Assembly (NCBI RefSeq): GCF_041146395.1
Contig: NC_091010.1
Span: forward strand, 45,404,001 to 45,468,000
Reading direction: 5' to 3'
DNA length: 64,000 nucleotides
From: Eulemur rufifrons
Lineage: Eukaryota; Chordata; Mammalia; Primates; Lemuridae
Positions 18,546 through 29,761 of this stretch are shown one piece after another; positions within the stretch are counted from its first letter, which is position 1; the number at the start of each line of letters is the position of its first letter. Under the pieces are notes generated by a model, which had not been told where the DNA came from, made no database searches, and saw only the letters and a list, made by a program, of their open reading frames with translations. The translations under genes were made by a program, and so were the position numbers.

Positions 18546-18689
18546 CTACGCAGGCCGTGCCGTCCTCGTTGGGCTCGTAGCCCCGACTGCACTTCTTGTT
18601 GGTCCTGCACTTGTAGCTTCCGTAGGTGTTGACACACACGGGCTTGTCTCGAGGGCACACGAATGGGAACTGGATGCATTCGTTGGTGT
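18546..18689 (-). CDS. CRTAC1: CRTAC1 exon 14: calcium-binding EGF-like domain
   Basis: This 144-base exon enters and leaves in phase 1 and encodes residues ~559-606, one complete calcium-binding EGF domain. It starts Asp-Thr-Asn-Glu-Cys (the D-x-N-E-C calcium signature). Its six cysteines are at exon positions 5, 12, 19, 28, 34 and 47, and the Asn21/Tyr26 positions fit the D/N hydroxylation and aromatic consensus. It ends Gly-Thr-Ala-Cys-Val. Acceptor ctgacctttcag, donor gtgagt. Part of the region reported to bind Nogo receptor in LOTUS. It is the last exon shared by isoforms A and B. Confidence 0.98.
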   Translation of the reverse strand, partial: TPTNASSSHSCALETSPCVSTPTEATSAGPTRSAVGATSPTRTARPA

Positions 18690-18954
18690 CTGAAAGGTCA
18701 GGGCAGCCACTCACCATGCAGGTGTGGGGCGGGCGGTCCTAGCTCAGGCTCTGCCTGCCCACCCCCTGTGTGGCTTTGGGCATGTCCTCCCTTCTAGGCC
18801 TTGGTTTCCTTCAGTTCCTTGGCTGGCTCCTCCTGTACTTGGCCTCTACACGTTGGGGGGGGGGTGCTTGGGCTTGGTCCTGGGACCTCTCCTCTATCCA
18901 CCACAGCTTCTCTAGGTGATCTCTTCACACACGGTGATTCCAAGCTTCCTACCT

Positions 18955-19320
18955 CCAGCCACAACCGCACACCGGCCCCTTCCTGCCCCTCGGCACCCGA
19001 GCCCTAGGCCTGCCTCCTGCTCCTCGCTCTTCCTTCAGCTCCTTCTGGGCTGGGTCCTTCGCATCCTGCAGGTGTCGGCTCACAGACCCACTTCCCAGAA
19101 GGCCTCCTCGACCCCTGGTCCGACGGTATCTGGAGAGCATGCTGCCTACTCGGCTCTTACACTGCCTCCTCCCTCTGTGTGGTCACGTGGCTGGGGTTTG
19201 TCTGCCCCCACTAGTGTGAAGGCCCCTCCAGGCGGCGCTCGGCTGGCACCCCAGCCCCCAGCACGCTGCCTGGTGTGCGGGAGGCACAGAAACGCCTGTT
19301 GGACGATGAAGAGGCAGACG
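18955..19320 (+). repeat. L2 LINE 3' fragment
   Basis: 'cttcagctccttctgggctgg', 'cagaaggcctcctcgacccc', 'cagcacgctgcctggtgtgc' and 'cgcctgttggacgatgaag' are in L2 3' UTR order. Confidence 0.65.
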
Positions 19321-19544
19321 GACTGGGCCGGGGATCTCAGGGGGTCCTTCCAGCGGGCAGAGAAGACTCTGGAACTCATCTGAGTCTTCACTGTTTGGAG
19401 TGGGGCCCACGTGGGGACATGGAGCATGGAGAGGAGTCATTTCCTCTTCAAGCCACCCTTAGCACTGCGCTCCCCACTTCCTCAACTGCGGTCATCTGCC
19501 CAGGCAGCACCTGCCACCAGCAGGCTGTCTCCCCTCTCTGTGCC

Positions 19545-19815
19545 TGTCTTGTTCCTTGTCCTCCCTCAGGTCCCAGCTTAGAATTCCCTTGCCCTGGGGC
19601 ACCTTCTAGGGCCCCCAGGCTGGTCTAGGGCCCCTGCTTCATGCTCCCAAGGCCCTGCCCTCCCGCATCACGGCCCTGATCACACTGTGGCCATCAGCTG
19701 TTTCCTCGTGTGTCTCTCCGTGGTGGTCAGCTCCCTGAGGGTTGGGGTTGTGTGTGTCTTGTTTGTTCTCGTCTCTCAGCAGCCAAGTCATCAGCCGGGC
19801 TAATGAGCGGCTGCA
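19545..19815 (+). repeat. L2 LINE 3' fragment
   Basis: 'ctcaggtcccagcttagaa', 'ggtcagctccctgagggttg' and 'gtgtcttgtttgttctcgtc' match the L2 3' UTR. Confidence 0.7.
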
Positions 19816-20466
19816 GGGTGGACTTCAGAAGCATGCTGCCCAGGGTCTAAGGAAGGAGGAATCCCTGGCCTGACCCCTCCTCACTGGCCACTGGGACGGA
19901 AGGGGTTGGGTTGAAGGTCTTCTGGACACGGAGCCTCTAGGCTGCCCCTTCCCATTCCAGGCAGGCCCCTGGACCCTCCCGGAGCTGCCGTCTTGAGAGA
20001 GCTGCAGTTGCCTGCCTGTCCCCAGTACCATGCCAGGCTGCGTTCTCCCTTCTGCACTGTGACCACGCTCCGCACCCGGTTCTGCCCAATGCCCTGGAAA
20101 TGCCCACCCTCGCCTGCCAGCCCCCTTGCTTGCTGCCCTGCACCAGGGTGAAGCACGGCCACCCCAGCCACCACAGTCCCCAGTGTCTAGGTGGCAGTGT
20201 GTCTCCTCCCCACGCATGCTCTCCCTGGCAGGGAAGCCCCGGCCAGTTCCCAGAACTGCAGTGATTCAGCCTGTGGTCACTGACGTCACTCTCTCCTTGG
20301 TGAGTCTTGGTTGTCTTGGCATCTGGAGCCCCAGAGACCAACAACACCCTGCCCTCTCTGCCTTTCTGCCCCTGGGCTGCACCCTGGACCTTGCCTAGGG
20401 TCAGGCTGACGTTACCCAGGGCAATCTGGCCTCTGCCCTAACCCCTGGTGCCTGCGGGCAACTCAC

Positions 20467-20509
20467 CCATGCAATGGCCACTTTCCTGCTGGGAGAATCC
20501 TTGGCCGCA
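20467..20509 (-). CDS. CRTAC1: CRTAC1 exon 13 (43-base microexon-like linker)
   Basis: This short exon encodes Cys-Gly-Gln-Gly-Phe-Ser-Gln-Gln-Glu-Ser-Gly-His-Cys-Met plus one base, residues ~545-558. It links the ASPIC/UnbV region to the EGF domain and supplies two cysteines outside the EGF fold, which probably pair with each other. It enters in phase 0 and leaves in phase 1, matching both neighbours. Acceptor ctgcccaccttgcag, donor gtgagt. Confidence 0.95.
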
Positions 20510-21879
20510 CTGCAAGGTGGGCAGAAACAGAGACACTAGTGAGTCGAGAAGGTGTCATCTCTGGTTCCCTCCTAGTTACAGCCACAGAGCGCTGTCATCT
20601 TAACACCAGAATGAGGGGTGCTCTTAGCTCTGGCCTGACCACTCCCCTGCAAGACCCCTGGGACTAGGAAACTGGGAGGAAGGCCACAAACGGATACAGT
20701 TCAAACTCCTGCTCATTTCCCTGTTCATGGGATCCACACGCCCTAGCTGGGACACCTAAGAGAGCCTGTCCCTCCTTAGTGTCACCTAGACACAGAGACT
20801 GGGTTTGTCAGGGCAAAGTGTAAGGAGGGCTGGGAGGTGCTTTTTGAGGGGTCTGCTCACTGCCCACCCCCTCTCCTCTGGGAGACCCTCCCCCTCACAG
20901 GGGTGGGCACCTGCAAGCCATGTTTGTGTCCCATCTCCCCCAGCCGGGCTGGTGGAGGAGGGGCGGACACCCGGCGGGAGACATGAAGCAGAGGCTTTGT
21001 GGCAAGAGTCTGAACTAACTGACACAGAGACAGAGAGCTGGGAGCTGGCCGCGCCGGCTGGGGGGCTCCACTCTGTCTCTGCGGAGGTCCCAGAGACAGC
21101 AGCCCGGTGGTGGGGTGGGGGGATTCGAAACAACACTCACACGAGATGGGCAATGTCAGCCATCTGTACTGACGAATGGGGGGCAGGTGGGGGCTGCTGG
21201 GGAAGGGTAGCCCCCCCAAAGCCAGTGCACTAATGACAAAGGTCCTTGTGCTCCTGGGGCCGAGGCCATCAAGCTGCCGCCATTCCTACTCATCCTTAGC
21301 TTCCCCTTGGATTCTCGAGCTACCCTAGGCCCTCCTTATAAGCCCCTGTCATTTGTGTGACTTTGAGTGGGTTCCTGCTACTTGTAACCGAGTGAACACA
21401 TCAGAGTTGGAAGGACGCTCTGGATGTGGGCCCAGAGCTGCTCCTCTCAGAGCCCCCAGAGGCCCTGCTACTGGGTCCGCGCCCCACCCTCAGGGCAACA
21501 GAAAGCGTCATCAGAGACTTGGAAAGAACTAGGAGGAGAGTGGGAGACCTGGGGTCAATTCCTAGCTCTGCTCGCAACTGGCTATGCAGCCTCGGCTGGC
21601 CTTGGTGGGTTCCCTCTCTTGGCCTCTGTTTTCCTCCTCTGTAAAATGGGTGCAAATATACTTGCCCTGCCGATATGCTGGGTTTCTGTGAGAAGCACAA
21701 GAGATGTGGGTGTGATAATGTCATGCAAACTACAAATGTAGGAATCGTTATGAAGGCTTCCCTTTGCCAAGATTTCCACCATTCTAGAGGCTAAGTCTGC
21801 CTGGGAACCCAGCTTCAGCTTGTGCGGTTGAGAGTGGAGCCTGCTTTTCTGGCTGCCAGGCCCAGACGCCCGTGCCCAC
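20510..21879 (-). other. CRTAC1: CRTAC1 intron 12
   Basis: GT at 21879 (gtgggc, a weaker donor), AG before 20509. One MIR on + at about 21545-21745. I see nothing recognisable in the remainder, 20520-21540. Confidence 0.85.
21545..21745 (+). repeat. MIR SINE
   Basis: 'caattcctagctctgctcgc', 'tctgttttcctcctctgtaa' and 'aaatgggtgcaaatatactt', then the 3' half. Confidence 0.8.
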
Positions 21880-22025
21880 CTCCAGTGGGGCTGCATCCTG
21901 GAGTCCGTCCTCATCCCGGGGGTAGGGGATCTCCAGCACCGAGTTCATCTCCCCACTGGCCACATTCCGGCTCACCATCTTGCCATCTGGCCACGTCACC
22001 TCCACACTGCTGGCTTCGTCCTTCC
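21880..22025 (-). CDS. CRTAC1: CRTAC1 exon 12: second half of the ASPIC/UnbV domain
   Basis: This 146-base exon enters in phase 1 and leaves in phase 0, encoding residues ~496-544. It starts (Gly)-Lys-Asp-Glu-Ala-Ser-Ser-Val-Glu-Val-Thr-Trp-Pro-Asp-Gly-Lys. The 'V-x-V-x-WPDGK' strand is the hallmark of the ASPIC/UnbV family. It ends in an acidic linker, ...PRDEDGLQDAAPLE. The acceptor is cttctgtcccacag. Compared with human from memory, changes are confined to the linker (for example Gly-Leu for Thr-Leu, and Ala-Ala for Pro-Ala), consistent with an orthologue under constraint in the folded part. Confidence 0.97.
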
Positions 22026-22194
22026 CTGTGGGACAGAAGCAGAGAGAGTAAGCAGCAGAGGAGAGCGGGAGGCTCTCAGCCACAGTATCAACTTTAATGT
22101 ATTCATCCATTTAATAAAAATATTAATTGAACACTGTTCTAAGTGCTAGGGAAATGCTGAACGAGACAGATTTGAGGTCCCTCCTCTCCAGAGC

Positions 22195-22400
22195 AATGCT
22201 GTCCAATAGAACTCTCTGCAAGGACAGAAATGTTCTGAATCTGTGCCGTCCAATACGGTAGCCACTACCGTATGTGGCTGTTGAGCACTCAGACCAGCAG
22301 GACTGATGAACTGAATTTTAAGTTTTATTTAATTCTAATTAATTTACATTTAAATAGCCACACATGGCTAGTGGCTACCATATTGGATAGTGCAGCTCTA
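22195..22400. mobile_element. Palindrome-ended hAT-type MER element
   Basis: The ends mirror each other: 'gctgtccaatagaactctc' on the left, 'accatattggatagtgcagc' on the right. An AT-rich middle, 'tttaagttttatttaattc', lies between, and 'ggtagccac' is mirrored by 'gtggctacc'. I recognise a common mammalian non-autonomous DNA transposon but cannot give the family name with confidence. Confidence 0.7.
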
Positions 22401-22889
22401 AAACTTACATTCTAGCAGACTGGCCAAGCGGCATGAGGTTGCATGTGGGGAGCAGGTAAGGGCTGGTGGTAAGCAGGTTGACTTGGGCGTCCGGGGTTCA
22501 AATCTTGGCTCTCCCACTAACCTGGCACGTTGGAAAGAACGTGGCAGGCGGTGGGCTGCTGGGAGGCCTGGAAACATCCCAGCTCGGCAGCTGCTCACTT
22601 TGTCACGCTGGGCATGCCTCCGACATTTATAGTTACTGAGCTCTGCTAGGGGCTGGGCTGTCTTTTGTCACTGGGGATGTCCCTGTTCTCACAGAGCTTC
22701 CACTCTAATGGGAAGATAGCCAAACAGACCAACAGGCAAGTAATGCCAGATATTGACAAGCTTTGTGAAGAAACCAAAAATAGGGCAATAGGTCAAGAGG
22801 AGCCTGGGGTTGGCCGGGTCCTTTACTAGTCAGGGTGGTCAGGACAGCCTTTTGGGGAGGAGGCATTTGAGCTGAGCCCTAAATAAAGA

Positions 22890-23023
22890 GCCAGGTGTGC
22901 TGGTGTGCACCTGTAGTCCCAGCCACTTGTGGGCCTGAGGCAGGAGGATCTCTTGAGCCCAGGAGTGTGAGGCCAGCCTGGGCAACATAGTGAGACCCGT
23001 TTCTCTAAAAAAAAAAAAAAAAT
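22890..23023 (+). mobile_element. 7SL-derived monomer (FLAM-like)
   Basis: 'ccaggtgtgctggtgtgcac', 'ctgtagtcccagccacttg', 'cctgaggcaggaggatctc', 'ttgagcccaggagtgtgag', 'ccagcctgggcaacatag', then poly-A at 23007-23022. Only one arm is present. Confidence 0.85.
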
Positions 23024-24734
23024 TAGAAAAACAACTTAGAAAAGATGTGATGAAGAGCTGGCGGGTGGGGGGCACAGGAGAAAGAGCGTTCTGCAAAGCT
23101 GGGATGTTTACAAAAGATAACGTGAAGCTCAGAGAATATTTACGGTGAGCCCGTTCACACACACCCCTAAAGCGACGTTATAGCATGGGCAGGAAGCAGT
23201 TTGGAAAGATTTGTCGGGCGTTTAGGCGCTGTCAGAGCCTGTCCCGGCTCCCTGTGTAAGAAACAGGCACTGTGGCCAGGTCAGGCTAATGGTGATGGAT
23301 TGGGGGCTGGGCCTCACTGGCAGGAAGGTGGGCAGCGTCTCTGTGTCAGCCACCAGGGTGACCAGCTGTGGGGGCACAGGGTCCTGCAGGGGCTCCTCAA
23401 ATCCATCCATTCCCCCAAGCATCATTCTCGGGCTGCATAAACAATACATCCCCCACGTGTATGCACTGCTACTTTTCCTAACGTGTGTAGATAGTGTTAG
23501 AAAACAAATTAAGCTTAAAAGTGCTGTTGAATGTATACTAGCCTTTGGCCATTCCTATCCACCAGTGGATTTTACAGGGATTACTATAGGGGCAGAGGAT
23601 GGTCTACAAAATATTTTGATGTATAAAAGGGGCTCCCATATTTTAGAAAAGGGGGTTGGAAGCCACATGCAGACCTTGAGGAGAATCTGTGTGTAGATGC
23701 CTGGGTGCTGCGGGGCTTGGGCGGCTCAGATGGCATTGTGGAGGACAGGACATCCATGGGGGCTTCCAGAGGAAGTGACACCTTGGGGGCCACACCACCC
23801 AGCTTCCTGATCCTCCCTGTGTTTGGCTCCCTTTTGCTCTTGCCCCCTGGAGAGAAGTCTTGTTGGAATGTTCCAGCCTTGCTGCTGCCGTGCTGTGAGT
23901 TAATGAGGGCAGGGACCAGCTGCCACACTCTGGAAGAGTGGCAGCGACAGCAGTCACTGCCCCCGTGGGCACACGGGGCCGCAGTAGGGGCCAGGCTTGG
24001 AGGGCAGAGACTGTACTCACAGGCCCGTCTCTCCTCCCACAGAGACCCTCTCGTTACTGGCTCTGGGTTTTGCTTTACGAAGCAGAAATTGTTTCCCAGC
24101 AGTGCCTAGGCCTCCGCTACCTCCATCCACAGCCAGCCCTCCTGCGGAACGGGGTAGAAACAGGGTGCCGACAACAGATTTTTTTCCTAGTTTTAAGTAG
24201 AATCTTGAAGTGCAAGAGATTTGGCATTTTTAGGGTGTATAAGTGCCCCAGCTAAGTGGCACATGTAAAAAGTAAACATTTTCTGTTAAAAAAAAAAAAG
24301 AGAAAAAGAAAAGCAAATGTTTCTCACCTAAGACAACAGAACAGCGACACGAATACATTTTCCAGCCTGACTGAAGTGCCACAAATAACTCAAAGGAGTC
24401 GCCGAATATTCATAGACAATCGCAAATTTACATCTGGCATTTGCTGCACCCAGTTCTGAGTCCTGCTGCCTCTCGTCCTCCAGGCCCGCGGCTGGGGCTA
24501 CGAGATGGTCTCCCTCCTCTGCTGCTGAGGACGGGGCTGCCCTGGGCATCCTCTCTAGGCCTCAGTTTCTTCATCTGTAAGATGGGTGCCGGCTGAGAGC
24601 CCTAACGCTCCCGGGAAGCGCAGCCCTTCTTCACGGAATAGGAGCGCGGATGATTCACGACCCTGAGCATCCCCGTCGCGTGGGCTCTTAGACATTGGGT
24701 CTCCTGCCGTTCCCGGGGGGCTTCCACTTGTTGG

Positions 24735-24905
24735 TAATGACAGCGAACACTTACAAGGTGCCCCACGCTGAACCAAGTGCTTTACGGTGTTGACCCATCG
24801 AATCCTCACATCTCCACGGGGAAGGAACTAGCTTTATGATTCCCATGTTGGCGATGAGACAGCTGAGACTTGGAGCGGTGAAGTGAATTTCCCGAAGTTA
24901 CCCAG
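24735..24905 (-). repeat. MIR SINE
   Basis: 'agcgaacacttacaaggtgc', 'ggcgatgagacagctgagac' and 'cgaagttacccagctaag'. Confidence 0.75.
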
Positions 24906-25364
24906 CTAAGTTCTGCCTGATCCCAGAGCCCACCCCACCCCCACCCCTGGTGCCAAGCACTGCGCAGGGATGTGGGATTCCGTAGTGAATGGGACAGGCC
25001 CAGGCCCCATTCTGGAGGCGCTGATCCCCGTGGGAGCAAAGAACACAAGTGCCTGGGAAAGGGCAGCAGCAGCACTGGTACCACTCGGTCGGTGAGAGAG
25101 GCGGGTCATTTCATTTGGGTACTGCAGGACAAATAGGAGTCTGTGAGGCAGAGAAGGGAAGGAAGGAAGGAGTACTCCAGCCAGAAGACACAGCATGGGC
25201 AAAGGTACAGAGGTGTGAACGGGCGTGGTGTGCTGGAAGGTCAGGGAGAAGTTCAAAGTGGGGGAAGCGGAGTGTGAGAATGTGTGTTAGGTGGGGTGGG
25301 TGGGAGACGAGACTGGGGAGGGACTTTGGAGCCTGTGCTCCAAACCTACCAGGCGAATGTTTTA

Positions 25365-25455
25365 TCCCCATTCTCCAGATGGGGACATTGAGGCTGGACA
25401 ACGTGGAGTGACTTGCAGGTGTCTGGGCTAGGACTGGAACCCAGTCTCCTGTCCT
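25365..25455 (-). repeat. MIR SINE fragment
   Basis: 'cccattctccagatggggac' to 'ctaggactggaacccagtc'. Confidence 0.7.
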
Positions 25456-27084
25456 CAGCTGACCCCTCTGCCCCAGGCTGCCTGTGAGACATCTTAAGTC
25501 TTCACGAGGCCGCAGGACCGACCGAGGGGCCCGGCTCCCAGACACCGCGCAGCAGCAGCCTCCCAGCCGGGCCGCGGGGCAGGGGCACAGGGGACACCCC
25601 ATGAACCAGCAGAGACGTGAGGTCAGGAGCTGCGGCGAGTCACCTCTGGCAGCCTTTGAAGGACAAAGGCCAAACAGGCACAGAGAATTGCGCTTTTCAG
25701 AAGAATTACAAGCAAAACAGATGGTGGGAATACAGTTGGTAGAATATTTTTGCACTTTAATAAAGCAATTTTTATGTGGGCCACTGAATTTTCCTTCCTG
25801 AAATGAGCACCAGCCGGTGGGAAGCAGCTCTGAGTCACTTGCAAACAATTAGCTGAGAGGAAGGTGGCTGTGGGGGTGGGGCTGGGGGCGGCCATGTCTG
25901 TGCCCAGCTGCCTGAGCCGTGATCCCTAGTGGGCTGGGGAGGCAAGCGGATTGGGGGTGTTTCTGTGGTCTGGTTTGCTAGTGAGACGCCTCTGCCTGCT
26001 GCCGGCGAGGAAGTGGAGGTGGGTGCGTGGGGCCTGCAGGGAGAGCCAGAGTTCAGACCAAGAACAAATCCCGTGGCCTGGCAAGGTAGCCAGACTGGCA
26101 CTCGGGAGGGCTCCCGACCAGGGGCAGTGCCTGTAGCCCTGAGAGTGGGGGGCAGACAGCCCAGAAGGGGTCGTCCCACCCTTGATCCCACCGACGGCCC
26201 AGCCAATGCCGCCCAATTGAGGAAGCAGGTCTGTCCTCTGCAGGGGCAGACTCTGGCCAGAGAAGGGACCCAGTGAGGCCCACAAAACACATCTTAAAAC
26301 AGCAGAGGCTGTCGATGGGACGTGGGGAAGGAGAACCTCAGCCCCAGTCCTGGCCTCACCATGGGTTTGCTACGTGCACCTCAACTTCCTTTTCTGTTCA
26401 ATGGGGTGGGGTGGATGGCCAGCCAGACACCTGCATAGACGTTCCACCCATGCTACTGCGCCATCACCTTGGTGCTTGGATGGCATCACTGGGGTCACCT
26501 GGCAACTGAGGGGATGTGGACGTCCAGTAAGAAAGAAGCATCTCGAAGGGCCCTGCCTGGCTGCACACAGCAGCGACAGTACGTGGTGATGGCAGTGGTC
26601 ACAACTCAGGCCACGGTGTCCAAGGAGGTGGGGTCCCAATCCAGCTCTGCCTGTTTTCTGGAGTGATCTGGGGCAAGTTACTTGACCTCAGCCTGAGTTT
26701 TCTGGATGCGGTCATGATCCATCATGTGGGCAGTGTGTGCCAGGCACTGGGCTCAGTGCTCTGCATAAGCCACAACTTGAGGAATGCCGGCCACTGCCAC
26801 TCTGCAGGCGAGGACTATGTATTTAAAAGTCATCTTGTGCCTTTAAAGCCAGCAGAGCCAACAGCTGACTTGGGAGTGATAGATGCTCCAACCCCAGGCT
26901 GACCCATCAGGGTGAAATAGCCCGAGAACACAATCATATAACCAGGCCCTGGGTCCTCTAAATATTTATTGCTTCTTTTTCAGACTACACATAAATATTA
27001 TGTGTTCCCTGTAAAAACTGGAGCACACACACGCACACCAAAACACGTGGAAGAAAATAAAAAATCACATACTCTAGGAGGCCT

Positions 27085-27290
27085 GGGTTTGAATCCCAGC
27101 TCTGTCATTTAAGTGACTTTGGGCAGCAGGTTTCTTAATAGTTCTGACCCTCGGTTTTCCAGTTTATAAGACGAGGATAATAGTGTCCATCTCACAAGTT
27201 AGTCATGAGGATTAAATGAAGTACTAAGAGCAAGGCGCGTGGCACTGTGTCACTGTGTCTGGAAGAGCGAGAGCTGCTATATTAGTCCAG
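27085..27290 (+). repeat. MIR SINE
   Basis: 'gggtttgaatcccagctctg', 'catttaagtgactttgggc', 'cagtttataagacgaggat' and 'catgaggattaaatgaagt': well-kept MIR. Confidence 0.88.
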
Positions 27291-27639
27291 ACACTCAGAT
27301 AGAATGGTTGTTCTCACTTTTTGCATTGCTTTTTCAGTTTTTTCTGCACATGCGATGTGTATATAATATTAACGTATCTATTTATTAATTTGAGACCATA
27401 TTGCCTTCTCTTTTTATAGTAAAATTATAGCACCTCTTGCAATGCTAACACACGGAGAAGTTGTCTGACTTTGAACCCAGCAATATTTGACTCAAATGCC
27501 TTCTTAATCACTGCATTTTAGTAAAGACCCTCCTGGCGCCTCTGGTGTTTCTCCATGTTTTATCCATTATTATAATCCCCCCTCCTGCCAGAAGACTTTT
27601 CAGACGTTTTTCCCTAATCCCATCCTCTACCATGCATTT

Positions 27640-28160
27640 CTTTAAAAATATTTTATTTTGGAATAATTACATAATCACAGGACGTTGTAAAGATGTGTAC
27701 CTTTCACCTGGTTCCCCCCAATGGCCACAGCTCACATAACTACGGTCTGACATCAAAACCAGGGATCTGACCCTGTGTGTCACTGTGTGTAGAGTGCCAC
27801 ATCACATGTGTAGGTTCGTGTAACCACCACAGCAAGACACAGAACTGTTCCATCACCACAAAGATCCCCTCCGGCTGTCCCTTTAAAGTCGCAACCGTCC
27901 CTCTCCTTCCCATCCTCTCTAACCCCTGGCAACCAGCAATCTGTTTTCCACCTCTACGATTTTGTCACTTCAAGAATGTTTTGTAAACAGAATCATGCAA
28001 CCTGTGACCTTTGGAGATGAGCCCTGGAGACCTATGATGTTGCGAGTATCAGTAGTTTATTCCTATCACTGCTGAGTAATATTCCAGGGTCCACATGTAC
28101 CCGTTTGCTGAACCATTAACCTACTGAAGGACATCCAAGCTGTTTCTCGTTTTGGGACCC
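27640..28160 (-). mobile_element. Old L1 3' fragment, sense with CRTAC1
   Basis: Reverse of an L1M 3' region: 'caaccagcaatctgttttcc', 'gattttgtcacttcaagaat', 'gtttattcctatcactgctg', 'agtaatattccagggtcc', 'ggacatccaagctgtttctc'. It stops within ~10 bases of the exon 11 donor. Confidence 0.85.
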
Positions 28161-28167
28161 AACTCAC

Positions 28168-28336
28168 CCAGGCCAAAGTGCGCCACAGGCTCCATCTCGC
28201 ACAGGTAGCCCGAGCCCCCGTCGATGATCCTCAGGTGGGCCCCGCTCTTCCTGGTGTAGAGCACGACCTTGGCCCCTCTGGCGAAGGCCCCAAACCGGGT
28301 CCGAGGCACCACTCGCAGCCAGTTGTTGCTGAAGCC
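28168..28336 (-). CDS. CRTAC1: CRTAC1 exon 11: start of the ASPIC/UnbV domain
   Basis: This 169-base exon enters in phase 0 and leaves in phase 1, encoding residues ~440-495. It begins Gly-Phe-Ser-Asn-Asn-Trp-Leu-Arg-Val. It holds the ASPIC/UnbV core: 'GAFARGAKVVLYTRKSGAHL', then the 'IIDGGSGYLC' turn and 'VAHFGLG'. This domain, with the EGF module, is the part of LOTUS reported to contact Nogo receptor. The acceptor is ctccctccctgcag and the donor is gtgagt at 28167. One Lys/Arg change (YTRKSG against YTKKSG) relative to human as recalled. Confidence 0.97.
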
Positions 28337-28761
28337 CTGCAGGGAGGGAGACAGGAGGCGCGGGGGCATCAGCGTGGCGGGGGAAGAGCAGGGAGGACGG
28401 GAGGACAGGCGGGCAGGAGGACGGAGGAGAAAGAGGAAGAGGAAGAGGGCTAGGAAGGTGAAAGGGGGAAGACAGATTGGCTGAAGGAAGGAGAGGCCCT
28501 GGGAAAACGGGAGGGAAAGCCAAGAGACCAGGGAAGCGAGTTTTTGGCAGGGAAGTGACAGCAGATGGCCAAGGGGCTGAGTGCTTGTCCCGGGAGGTGG
28601 CCCTTCTTGAGGTTTACTGCCCTGCCAGGAATTCATACGCTTCCTTCCGGCCTAGGGATTATGTATCCCGCCACGCAGGCCAAGCCAGCACCCGGCACCT
28701 TGCCCTCGCCCCCAGGATAGCACCCGGGCTGGGGGTTGTGGGTCCAGAGGTCCCTGCACAC
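28337..28761 (-). other. CRTAC1: CRTAC1 intron 10
   Basis: GT at 28761 (gtgtgc, a weaker donor), AG before 28336. A purine-rich tract on + at 28360-28470 gives a long C/T-rich run upstream of the exon 11 acceptor. No repeat seen. Confidence 0.88.
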
Positions 28762-28862
28762 CTGATTGCCGCGGAAGACGGACAGTGGCTGAGCCATGGA
28801 CTCTCCGTGGGACACGATGAGGTCTAGCATGCCGTCTCCATCGAAGTCGGTCACCACGCCCC
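28762..28862 (-). CDS. CRTAC1: CRTAC1 exon 10: FG-GAP repeat with calcium loop
   Basis: This 101-base exon enters in phase 1 and leaves in phase 0, encoding residues ~406-439. It contains Asp-Phe-Asp-Gly-Asp-Gly-Met-Leu-Asp (residues ~411-419), the DxDxDGxxD calcium-binding loop of an FG-GAP/VCBS beta-propeller blade, followed by 'LIVSHGESMAQPLSVFRGNQ'. Acceptor gcattgcctgtag, donor gtgtgc. Confidence 0.97.
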
Positions 28863-29761
28863 CTACAGGCAATGCAGATTCCCTTCTGGCCATTGGTCAG
28901 GAGACCCCAGGGGAGAGGGGCTCCCAACCAGGCCAGTGTCCGCAGGCGGGCGTGGGAGGCAGAGAACAGCACAGCGCTGGGGCAGGGGGACCGGGGCTTC
29001 CAGCCTCTCTCCTCTCCTGCCCAAGGGCTGGCTCGAGATAGGGACTCACGAACACAAATTCCCTTCCTTCCCCCAGACCCGCCATGGAGAGGGTGGGTAT
29101 AAATTACTCGGGCCTTACAGACTTCTTTCTGGTCTATTATGGTTTGAATAATGCATCCCTGTTATTTTTGCACAGCTTTTTGTGAATTTATCTAATGTTT
29201 GCCTATACATGTTCCCCTTTTGGTCCTCATTATGACCAGAGAGGTGAGGACGGCAGGTATAATTTCCCCCATTTTATGTATGTGCAGAACAAGACCCAGC
29301 AGATAAAGGAGCTTTTCCAAGATGGCAGAGCAGGGCAACGGCACAGCCAGCTCTTGGGACTACTGGCCCAGTGCTCTCTGTCTGACACCACGATGAGTGC
29401 CAAGGGGAGGGCTCAGATGGCGGGGTCCCCTGCCTGAGAGCAGGGGGGCTCACTCCTCTCCTCTTCATCCCCACCAGCAAGGCTTGGCCAGAGAAAGCTC
29501 CTGCCCACAGACCCCCAGATTCCCATGGCCCCGCCCCCACCCCATCAGCCTGGGGTTGGGGCAATGGACCGTCCCCTCCTCTGCTCCCTGCCTGCAGTCC
29601 CTGGGGCTCCCCGACCTCCACTCTCACCCCTGCCCTTGAAGCTCAGCCCTCAGGGATTGGCTGCCCCGACCCCCACCCCCATTCCTCCCGCCCTCACCCC
29701 AGGGTATGGGCGGCACTGAGTGGGGGGGGGAGTGTGGGCTGGAGCCCCAGGTACCCCTCAC
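28863..29761 (-). other. CRTAC1: CRTAC1 intron 9
   Basis: GT at 29761-29760 (gtgagg), AG before 28862. A G10 run on + at about 29722-29731 lies ~30 bases inside the donor end. A possible weak MIR on - occurs at 29190-29330. Otherwise unique GC-rich DNA. Confidence 0.85.

Larger units (their letters stand above)
18690..20466 (-). other. CRTAC1: CRTAC1 intron 13
   Basis: GT at 20466-20465, AG before 18689. It contains two L2 segments on + (about 18955-19320 and 19545-19815) and a G10 run on + at about 18855-18864. I see nothing recognisable in 19820-20460, a GC-rich unique stretch. Confidence 0.85.
22026..28167 (-). other. CRTAC1: CRTAC1 intron 11
   Basis: GT at 28167-28166, AG before 22025. 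Contents: a palindromic hAT element (22195-22400), a 7SL monomer (22890-23023), MIRs at 24735-24905 (-), 25365-25455 (-), 26640-26705 (+), 26725-26830 (-) and 27085-27290 (+), and an L1 on - (27640-28160) that reaches almost to the donor. A motif-rich unique block lies at 25640-25860. I see nothing recognisable in 23030-24250 and 25870-26330. Confidence 0.85.

Noticed and set aside
25111..25848. 245-codon open frame on -
   Set aside because: No domain, Ser/Pro/Cys-rich composition, crosses a MIR, and lies inside CRTAC1 intron 11.
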